Below, in pieces: positions 25,949 through 32,779 of a DNA stretch of 64,000 bases. The stretch is from CAYJBH01 sp964369965 (lineage in GTDB: Bacteria; Bacillota; Clostridia; Oscillospirales; Ruminococcaceae). The position numbers and the translations under genes are program-made. Each line of letters starts with the position of its first letter. Within the stretch, counting starts at the first letter, position 1. Location of the stretch: the NCBI GenBank assembly GCA_964369965.1, contig CAYJGF010000009.1:1-64000 (forward strand). Reading direction: 5' to 3'. Under the pieces are notes generated by a model. The model ran no database searches. It was not told the DNA's origin and saw nothing but the letters and a program-made list of their open reading frames with translations.

Positions 25949-27580
25949 ATGAAGTTGACATTTCTCGGTGCCGCCGGAATGGTTACCGGCAGTTGCACCC
26001 TCTTAGAGCACGGCGAGCTAAAACTGCTTATCGATTGCGGTATGTTCCAAGGTCGCGACCATGACATGGTGCAGACACTCCCCTGTGATGCTGCCGACAT
26101 TGATGCGGTTATACTGACTCACAGCCACATTGACCACTCCGGTCACATTCCGATGTTGATCAAAAACGGTTTTAAAGGTGTTATCTATTCCACCTCCGCC
26201 ACAAGACGTCTCGCCGAGCTGTTGTTGATGGACTGCGCGCATATTCAAAAGACGGAACTTAACTGGAAGAACAAAAAGTTAATTCGTGCCGGCAAACCGC
26301 CGGAGGAGCCACTCTATGATGAAAATCATGTCAAAGCGACCATCAAGATGTTTGAAAACACCGACTATCGCACACCGATGCAGATAGCGCCCGATGTGAC
26401 CCTTTGCTTTTATGATGCCGGTCACCTGCTCGGCTCGTCCGTAGTGGAGATTGAACTTGTCGATGAGGAGGGGAAAAAGCGCCGCTTGGTCTTTTCCGGC
26501 GACCTTGGCAACGACTCGCGGCCGCTTCTCTGTGACCCCGACCGCGTGAGCGATGCCGACTGCGTCGTGATGGAGAGCACCTACGGCGGTAGAGTACACG
26601 AGGGGCTGGACAACACAAAAAAAGAGCTCGCACGCCTTGTGCGTGAGACGTTTGAGCGCGGCGGCAAGGTGATAATCCCTGCCTTTGCGGTGGGTCGAAC
26701 ACAGGAGCTTTTGTACCACCTGCGTGAGCTGTACGACGAGGGGGTTTTCAAAGGTTTTGAGCACTGCCCTGTCTATGTCGACAGCCCCCTTGCGGTGGAG
26801 GCAACGCGCCTTTTTGAGGAGTATGCCGACAGCTATTTCGACGAGGAGACACGCTCGGTGCTCCGCCGTGGGGACGACCCCATCACCTTTGATCAGTTGA
26901 CCCTGTCGGTCAGCACCGCCGAATCGCGCCAGATCAACAGCTATAAAGGGTCCTGTATTATTATATCCGCCTCCGGCATGTGCGATGCGGGCAGGATAAA
27001 GCACCATCTGAAATACAACCTGTATAATCCTAACAACACCGTAGTTTTCGCCGGTTATCAGGCGGAGGGAACGCTCGGCAGGCGACTGCTGGAGGGCGCG
27101 AAAAGGGTGAACATATTCGGTGAAACGGTGTCGGTCAAGGCTAAGGTATGCAAGATATCCGGCATTTCCGCCCACGCCGACCAAAACGCCCTTGTGGACT
27201 GGATTTCCGACTTTGATCCCTCGCCTCCCATCATCTTTTTAAACCATGGCGATCCCGACGCTGTCGGCGCGCTCGGTGCACTTGTAAAGGAGAAAACCGG
27301 TGTCACCCCATTAAAACCCACCGTGGGGGAGAGCTTTACGCTGGACTTCAACGGCATACCGGAGCGAAACATCGCCGACAAGGTAGAACCGTTGACCAAG
27401 CCGGTCAACAACGCCGAGGTCAAGTTGATCGCCGACGCCGCGCTGCTTAAACTATATGCCGCCGCCGGCAAACTCCACTCACTCAGTGAGCTGGATGCGA
27501 ACGGTGAGCGCGTCGATATAACCGCCGCCGCCGCGAAGATAGAGGAGCTGTGGGAGCTGTTAAAGCAGAACGATAAATAG
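25949..27580 (+). CDS. Beta-CASP metallo-beta-lactamase nuclease (YSH1-like)
   Basis: This 543-aa protein has an MBL core with HSHIDHSGHIPML (HxHxDH, about residues 56-61), GHLLGSSVVE and FSGDLGND. A beta-CASP cap contains AFAVGRTQELLYHL, and the C-terminal motifs are SASGMCDAGRIKHHL and ISAHADQNALVDW. This family (COG1236) comprises RNA-processing exonucleases. The ATG at 25949 has AAAGAAAGGAA upstream. It lies 39 nt after the glycosyltransferase and 14 nt before hisH, so it links the two operons. Its RNA target is unknown. Confidence 0.93.
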   Translation: MKLTFLGAAGMVTGSCTLLEHGELKLLIDCGMFQGRDHDMVQTLPCDAADIDAVILTHSHIDHSGHIPMLIKNGFKGVIYSTSATRRLAELLLMDCAHIQKTELNWKNKKLIRAGKPPEEPLYDENHVKATIKMFENTDYRTPMQIAPDVTLCFYDAGHLLGSSVVEIELVDEEGKKRRLVFSGDLGNDSRPLLCDPDRVSDADCVVMESTYGGRVHEGLDNTKKELARLVRETFERGGKVIIPAFAVGRTQELLYHLRELYDEGVFKGFEHCPVYVDSPLAVEATRLFEEYADSYFDEETRSVLRRGDDPITFDQLTLSVSTAESRQINSYKGSCIIISASGMCDAGRIKHHLKYNLYNPNNTVVFAGYQAEGTLGRRLLEGAKRVNIFGETVSVKAKVCKISGISAHADQNALVDWISDFDPSPPIIFLNHGDPDAVGALGALVKEKTGVTPLKPTVGESFTLDFNGIPERNIADKVEPLTKPVNNAEVKLIADAALLKLYAAAGKLHSLSELDANGERVDITAAAAKIEELWELLKQNDK

Positions 27581-27594
27581 TATAGGAGCGCATA

Positions 27595-28203
27595 ATGATT
27601 GCAATTATAGATTATCTCGCAGGGAATGCACCGAGTGTGCTCTCCGCGGTCAAAAAGTTAGGGCACACCGCCACCCTCGCCGCAAAGCCGGAGGAGCTAA
27701 ATGACGCGACCCACATCATACTGCCCGGCGTTGGCAGTGCCGGTGCGACCATGCGCTCGCTCGAACAGTCCGGCTTTGTCGATACGCTCTGTGAGCTGGT
27801 GTTGACCAAGGAGGTCAATTTCCTCGGAGTTTGTGTCGGTATGCAGATTTTATTTGAACACAGCGAGGAGGAGGATGCCGACTGTCTCGGTTGGTTGACC
27901 GGGTCGGTCAAGCGTTTTGACCAAGTTGGTCAACGGGTGCCGCAGATGGGGTGGAATGAGGTTGAATTTATAAAACCTGTGGGATTTACAGCGACAAAGG
28001 ACTATTTTTACTTTGTCAATTCCTACTACGCCGTGCCGAGCGATGAGGGCGACATATGGGGCAAAACGCACTATGGTGACTATTTTTGCTCCTGTGTAAA
28101 CCGAAAAAACATCTTCGGCACACAGTTCCATATTGAAAAGAGCGGCCCTGCCGGACTTGCGCTTTTGGACGGATTTCTCGGTATAAAGGAGGTTGAATTT
28201 TGA
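27595..28203 (+). CDS. hisH: HisH-like glutamine amidotransferase (divergent)
   Basis: This 202-aa class I glutaminase has the oxyanion loop LPGVGSAG, nucleophile Cys80 in FLGVCVGMQILF, and His179/Glu181 in GTQFHIEKSGPAG, so the triad is intact. HisH normally hydrolyses glutamine and passes ammonia to HisF. Two conserved accessory histidines differ: PHMGWN reads PQMGWN (Gln117) and FVHSY reads FVNSY (Asn142), and the Pro between the catalytic His and Glu is Ile. No other his gene is nearby. It is followed by a structured repeat and a divergent HisF, and the pair probably works together. Confidence 0.85.
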   Translation: MIAIIDYLAGNAPSVLSAVKKLGHTATLAAKPEELNDATHIILPGVGSAGATMRSLEQSGFVDTLCELVLTKEVNFLGVCVGMQILFEHSEEEDADCLGWLTGSVKRFDQVGQRVPQMGWNEVEFIKPVGFTATKDYFYFVNSYYAVPSDEGDIWGKTHYGDYFCSCVNRKNIFGTQFHIEKSGPAGLALLDGFLGIKEVEF

Positions 28204-28221
28204 AAGACTTTTCAAAATTCC

Positions 28222-28301
28222 GAGTTTTGTTTCTTTCAAACGAAAAACGTTTGAATTTCGTCACCGTGTGACGAAACCGAAAAAAACATCGAGAAAGGAA
28301 T
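28222..28301 (+). repeat. Two-hairpin intergenic repeat, copy B
   Basis: Hairpin 1 is TTCAAACG/CGTTTGAA with an A5 loop. Hairpin 2 is TTTCGTCAC/GTGACGAAA with a CGT loop and fully paired. The copy ends in the hisF ribosome binding site AGAAAGGAA. Compared with copy A at 3933-4010, the sixth pair of hairpin 2 is T-A instead of C-G, a compensatory change. A further hairpin, ATTTTGAAA/TTTTCAAAAT, overlaps the hisH stop just upstream. Confidence 0.8.
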
Positions 28302-28311
28302 GGTAATAAAT

Positions 28312-29103
28312 ATGCTTACAAAACGTTTGATAGCCTGCTTTGACGTGGTGAACGGTGTCGTGACTAAGGCACAACAATTTAATGACAATATCGAGGTAGC
28401 TCCGGCGGAGATGCTTGCCCAAAAGGTCTATGAGGACGGCATCGACGAGCTTATATTTTTTGATATAAAGGCGAGCGCCGAAAAGCGCCCCATCGACATA
28501 CAGATGGTCAAAAATGTCGCCGCGCACGTGTTTATCCCGTTCACGGTCGGGGGCGGTATCAAGACGCTGGACGACATGTACATGACGCTCAAAGCCGGTG
28601 CGGAAAAGATAAGCATCGACTCCATGGCGGTGCGAAACCCCGACATTATAACCGAGGGGGCAAAGGCGTTCGGCTCGCAGTGTATCGTCCTGTCCACACA
28701 GGTCAAATACGTCGGTGTGAGCGATAAAATCCCGAGCGGGTACGAGGTCTTTATCGACGGAGCACGCCTTGCAACAGGGCTTTGCGCGATGGAGTGGCTG
28801 AGACGTGGGGTTGCGCTCGGCGCCGGTGAGGTCTGCCTCAACAGTATCGACAACGACGGCATGGTGAGCGGTTATGAAATGAATATCACCAAGCGCGCGG
28901 CAGAGGAGTTATCCGTCCCACTCATAGCGTCGGGCGGTGCAGGCACACCGGAGCACATCGCCGAGCTGTTTTCCACCTGCCCTGCCGGCGCGGCGATTAT
29001 CAGCAGTATGCTCTATTCCCCGCGCCTTGAAAAAAACTACACGGTAGCGGAGATTAAGGAATATCTAACCGATAAAAACATACACATGAGACCGGTCAAA
29101 TAG
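28312..29103 (+). CDS. hisF: HisF-like cyclase subunit lacking catalytic Asp130
   Basis: This 263-aa (beta-alpha)8 barrel is clearly HisF-like. Asp11 (ACFDV), Asp51 (FFDIKAS) and the phosphate loops VGGGI and ASGGAG are kept. So are the four residues that gate the ammonia channel in Thermotoga HisF (Arg5, Glu46, Lys99, and Glu173 = Glu167). However, the general acid/base Asp130 is Gln (VLSTQVKY), Asn103 is Asp (SIDS) and Thr171 is Asn (LNSID). It starts at ATG 28312, the typical MLxKR start, with AGAAAGGAA upstream. An altered substrate with retained ammonia delivery is inferred. It lies between a HisH-like glutaminase and an MTA/SAH nucleosidase. Confidence 0.8.
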   Translation: MLTKRLIACFDVVNGVVTKAQQFNDNIEVAPAEMLAQKVYEDGIDELIFFDIKASAEKRPIDIQMVKNVAAHVFIPFTVGGGIKTLDDMYMTLKAGAEKISIDSMAVRNPDIITEGAKAFGSQCIVLSTQVKYVGVSDKIPSGYEVFIDGARLATGLCAMEWLRRGVALGAGEVCLNSIDNDGMVSGYEMNITKRAAEELSVPLIASGGAGTPEHIAELFSTCPAGAAIISSMLYSPRLEKNYTVAEIKEYLTDKNIHMRPVK

Positions 29104-29115
29104 GAGAAAATCAAT

Positions 29116-29820
29116 ATGTCGGAGTTTAAAAAAATAGGTGTAATAGGCGCACTGGAAAAGGAGGTCAGCTCCATCACGGATAAAATGACCGAGGTGGCAG
29201 GCGAAAAGGTCGGAGGTGTCGACTTTTATAGAGGTGAATATGAGGGTGTTAAAATTGTAATATGCTGTGTCGGCATGGGTAAAGCGGCGGCGGCGGCAGG
29301 AACACAGTTGCTCTGCACCCATTTCGGTTGCGATGCGGTGATATTCAGCGGTATTGCCGGCAACATGAGCGGCAGGGTCGGCATAAACGACATCGTGCTC
29401 GGGAAATATGTCTACTACCACGACGCACAGACCGACATGCTCGCGCAATCCTACCCAAATTTAGAGCGATACACCGCCGATGAGCGGTTGCTCCTTGCCG
29501 CCGACAAGGTCTGCAAATCGCTCGGCATAAACTATATTCAAGGTGAGATTGCCACCGGCGACCTCTTTATCGGCAGTGACGCGCTAAAGGCGGATATCCG
29601 CTCGCGTTGCAACCCCGACTGTGTCGAGATGGAGGGCGCGGCGGTCAGCCACATAGCGGCGAAAAACGACGTCCCCTGTTTGATTATTCGCAGTATAAGC
29701 GACAACGCCGACGACGAGGCAGGCGAGACCCTCGGCAACGCGCAGGCGGAGTTTGACATAACAGAATTTTGCAAGACCTCGGCGAGGATATTGTTAGGAG
29801 TAGTCGGGAGTTTTATTTAG
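29116..29820 (+). CDS. mtnN: 5'-Methylthioadenosine/S-adenosylhomocysteine nucleosidase
   Basis: This 234-aa protein has the family start IGVIGALEKEV with the catalytic Glu, VCCVGMGKAAAAAGTQ, the substrate motif CVEMEGAAVSH, and the catalytic Asp in IRSISDNADDEAGE. MTAN cleaves the N-glycosidic bond of MTA and SAH, releasing adenine for methyl-cycle salvage. It starts 12 nt after hisF with GGAGAAAA upstream. Its stop codon TAG is also the end of a repeat element. Confidence 0.94.
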   Translation: MSEFKKIGVIGALEKEVSSITDKMTEVAGEKVGGVDFYRGEYEGVKIVICCVGMGKAAAAAGTQLLCTHFGCDAVIFSGIAGNMSGRVGINDIVLGKYVYYHDAQTDMLAQSYPNLERYTADERLLLAADKVCKSLGINYIQGEIATGDLFIGSDALKADIRSRCNPDCVEMEGAAVSHIAAKNDVPCLIIRSISDNADDEAGETLGNAQAEFDITEFCKTSARILLGVVGSFI

Positions 29821-29995
29821 TGAATAGTGAATAGTGAAGAGTGAAGAGTTGAGGTATCGCCTGCGGCGATGATTTGTAGGGTTTGTTTGTAGGGTGAGGT
29901 CACGACCCCGCCGCAATGCCGAGATATCAAAATATGTTAATGAATTTAAAATTAAAAAGGCGAAGCCGTTTCAACAACTATTCATTATTAACTAA
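29817..29995. mobile_element. MITE-like element, TAGTGAA family, copy 1
   Basis: This 179-bp non-coding element has ends TTAGTGAATAGTGAATAG and its imperfect inverse CTATTCATTATTAACTAA. Inside are the hairpin ATCGCC-TGC-GGCGAT, a TAGGGTTTG segment, a GGTGAGG/CCCCGCC stem and an AAAAAGGCGAAGCCGTTT block. The same order of blocks occurs inverted at 49022-49223. It supplies the TAG stop codons of both flanking convergent genes. Confidence 0.75.
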
Positions 29996-30696
29996 TAAAC
30001 AATCTCCCCAAACACCTCCTGCCCTACGGCAATCGTCTCAAGGCGCTCCTCTTTATCTTCGTCGGCACTTATCACCCTTGTGGTTATCACAATCTCTTGA
30101 TAAAGCTCATCATACAGCTCCTGCATCCACTCCTCCGAGAATTCTCCGGTGGGGGTTAGGTTGGTCTCATAAAGATGAAAACCTGCCTGCTCGGCACTCT
30201 CGGCAACCATGATAGGGTCAAAAAGGTTGGCGAATATCTCGTACTGATCTTGCATGGTATCAAAGTCATCGGTTAGGTATATATAGGACATCATCTCGCT
30301 CATGTCCGCCGACATCCTCGTCACTGCCGCCATCTGGGTATATGGGTCAGCGGTGTCGGTGTTTGCAATGTTATAAACATTGAGCATAGCGACCGTCTGG
30401 CCATCGCCGTTTATATCCTCTATATAAACGCTAAGGTCATTTTGCAGTGCCTCGGTCACCTCGGTGGGAATGGTGCCCCTACCTGTTATATACGCAAACT
30501 GCACGTCCGGGTGAACCTGCGTCACTATATCATAGATAAAAAATCCTAAAACCGCAACGGCGATTGCACCGACCGCAAAAAATATCCTATGATAAAGCCA
30601 AAAGTTTTTCGCCTTGTCCTTTTTGGTCTGCTCCGGCAAAGGCGTCGGCTCCTCCATATCACTCTTTATCATGTTTATATAGTCTTTGCTCGGCAT
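29992..30696 (-). CDS. Hypothetical single-pass membrane protein
   Basis: I do not recognise this 234-aa protein. It has a charged N-terminus, one transmembrane helix at about residues 39-60 (IFFAVGAIAVAVLGFFIYDI) and an extracytoplasmic domain rich in Asp, Glu and Thr with no Cys. The type II topology suggests it is anchored and exposed outside. Its stop codon lies in the inverted repeat of the MITE-like element. It diverges from the AAA ATPase gene across 75 bp, so the two could share regulation, but nothing else connects them. Confidence 0.7.
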   Translation of the reverse strand: MPSKDYINMIKSDMEEPTPLPEQTKKDKAKNFWLYHRIFFAVGAIAVAVLGFFIYDIVTQVHPDVQFAYITGRGTIPTEVTEALQNDLSVYIEDINGDGQTVAMLNVYNIANTDTADPYTQMAAVTRMSADMSEMMSYIYLTDDFDTMQDQYEIFANLFDPIMVAESAEQAGFHLYETNLTPTGEFSEEWMQELYDELYQEIVITTRVISADEDKEERLETIAVGQEVFGEIVY

Positions 30697-30771
30697 ATTC
30701 TTACCCCTTTATTATGTTATTATTGCAAGTTTAAAACAGTATTATGAAAATAGCGTGAAAATTAGAAAGGA

Positions 30772-32778
30772 ATGGCAAAAATTATGAACTCAAAAAAAAC
30801 TCTTTATCTTCTCTCCTCGATGATAGTCGGTGAGGTGAGCGCGCGGATTTTCGATCAGTTCGGAAAAGAATATGTCAATAATCGTTACCCCTTTATCGCC
30901 GATTTTTTTAAGGATAACACGCCTGTTTCACGCAGTAAATTTTTTAACGAGCTGTCCTCAATGCCGGAAAATAAACAGCTGTTAAGGCTGTATAAAATAT
31001 GCGGTGACCACCGCCTTGCACTTCGACTTACAGAGCTTTGTCTCACCTGCATTATCGTGCCGCAACTCGAGCAGGCAATCGACGAGTTGTATGACAGTGG
31101 GTTGACGATGGAGCTGTGTGAAAAAATTTGGCATGAGGGGGATTATCTATACAGCTACAAGGAGGAGCGTGAGAGGGCAAAACAAATTTTGTTGGTGACC
31201 GACTCCGCCCATATGCATATGTGCCAGACCTTTGCCGCCGACGATGTTATTTTCGACTTTGTGAGTGGCGCAAACGAGCTGGACGATGCGCTCAAATTTA
31301 TCGCAAAACGATTTAATGTCAGCGATGACCTTCAAAAACTTTATATCAACGAGGAAAAGGTGGATGAGATACTGGGGTTGTTAACGCAATGCAAACTATT
31401 GCAGATCACCGGCAGTGTCGGGGGCGGCAGAAAACTGCTCCTTAAACACGCGGGTAAAAAATGCGGCAAGCCCATCCTTTTTATCGATGCAAAAAAATTG
31501 CTCTCAAACGGCAGTGATCGCCTTACAAACACGGTATATCGCATACGCCGTGAGGTGCTTTTGCACGAGTATATGCTCTGTTTTTATAACATTGAAACCG
31601 CAAACGATGAGATGTTAGATACCTTTACAGACGATGTTCTCGGACTTTTAGAGCAAACCGAAACTCCTATTTGTGTCGTTACAAGCCCGGGGGTTCATTT
31701 GCTCGCAAGAAGTGCGCAGACCATGAAGATAATCTCAATAGAGGACCCGACACGCACCGAGCGCGCCATGCTTTGGTCGGGGTACGGCGATCAATACGGT
31801 GTCGAGGGTATCGACTGGTTAATTATCGGCAACAAGATAAAGATGACGGCACAGGGGACACAAAAGGTTTTGGAACAACTCGCCATGCGCAAGGACGACA
31901 ATGCGCCAAGCGAGCGCGATGTTATGGAGGCGTGCAACAATGTCCTGCCGCCGGCACAGGGGGATTTCCATGCCGTTAATAACCGCTTTGTTTTGGATGA
32001 CCTCAAGGTCTCGGATGCCACAAAGGAGGCAATGAATAACATCTGCTCCCATGTTTTGCATCGCCACAAGGTATATGACGAGTGGGATCTTGAAAGCAAA
32101 TTTTCCTACGGCAAGAGTGTATCGGCACTTTTTGTCGGCGCGCCCGGCACCGGCAAGACGATGGCGGTACACGTCATATCAAATATGCTAAACATACCGA
32201 TTTTTCAGGTGGATTTATCACAGGTGGTGGATAAATACATAGGCGAGACGGAAAAACATTTAGAACGAATCTTTGACCGTGCCGAGAGCACAAACACCAT
32301 CCTGTTTTTTGATGAGGCGGACAGTATCTTCGGCAAGCGCAGTGACGTGAGTGAGGCAAAAGACAAGTTCGCCAACACGCAGGTCTCGTATATTTTGCAA
32401 CGTTTGGAACAGTATGACGGTATAGTCATACTCGCCACCAACTTCCGTCAGAATGTCGACGACGCGGTGATGCGCCGTATAAGATATCTTGTGGAATTCC
32501 AATTCCCGAACGAGGAGACACGCCGTATGCTCTGGCAATCCGCATTCGCGGAGAAAACACCTCTTGAGGATGTGGACTTTGACTTCCTCGCCTTTAGGTT
32601 TGAGCTTGCCGGCGGTTCCATTAAAAACATAGCCCTCAACGCCGCATTTTTGGCTGCAAAGGAGGATAGTGCTATCACCATGAGACATATATTAATATGC
32701 GTCAAGGAGGAGAGCAAAAAGCTCGGCAAGGCGATGCTCAAACAGGACTTTGGGAAATATGGTGAAATGGTGTTTTAA
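30772..32778 (+). CDS. AAA+ ATPase with an additional degenerate N-terminal P-loop domain
   Basis: This ~668-aa protein has a helical N-terminal region (about 1-195). A degenerate ATPase module follows from about 205 (QITGSVGGGRKLLL, then PILFIDAKKL). An active AAA domain begins at about 450, with Walker A GAPGTGKTMAVH, Walker B ILFFDEADSIFGKR, sensor 1 ILATNFRQNVDDA and arginine-finger-like MRRIRYLVEF. AAA proteins of this kind remodel protein complexes; similar two-module proteins occur in contractile injection systems, but no such genes are here. The start is unsure: ATG 30772 sits one base after AGAAAGG, while ATG 30784 is 13 nt away. It ends one base before the convergent GH42 stop. Confidence 0.85.
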   Translation: MAKIMNSKKTLYLLSSMIVGEVSARIFDQFGKEYVNNRYPFIADFFKDNTPVSRSKFFNELSSMPENKQLLRLYKICGDHRLALRLTELCLTCIIVPQLEQAIDELYDSGLTMELCEKIWHEGDYLYSYKEERERAKQILLVTDSAHMHMCQTFAADDVIFDFVSGANELDDALKFIAKRFNVSDDLQKLYINEEKVDEILGLLTQCKLLQITGSVGGGRKLLLKHAGKKCGKPILFIDAKKLLSNGSDRLTNTVYRIRREVLLHEYMLCFYNIETANDEMLDTFTDDVLGLLEQTETPICVVTSPGVHLLARSAQTMKIISIEDPTRTERAMLWSGYGDQYGVEGIDWLIIGNKIKMTAQGTQKVLEQLAMRKDDNAPSERDVMEACNNVLPPAQGDFHAVNNRFVLDDLKVSDATKEAMNNICSHVLHRHKVYDEWDLESKFSYGKSVSALFVGAPGTGKTMAVHVISNMLNIPIFQVDLSQVVDKYIGETEKHLERIFDRAESTNTILFFDEADSIFGKRSDVSEAKDKFANTQVSYILQRLEQYDGIVILATNFRQNVDDAVMRRIRYLVEFQFPNEETRRMLWQSAFAEKTPLEDVDFDFLAFRFELAGGSIKNIALNAAFLAAKEDSAITMRHILICVKEESKKLGKAMLKQDFGKYGEMVF

Positions 32779-32779
32779 C

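Noticed and set aside
26279..27184. 301-codon minus-strand frame
   Set aside because: It lies wholly inside the beta-CASP nuclease gene on the opposite strand and has no recognisable domain.
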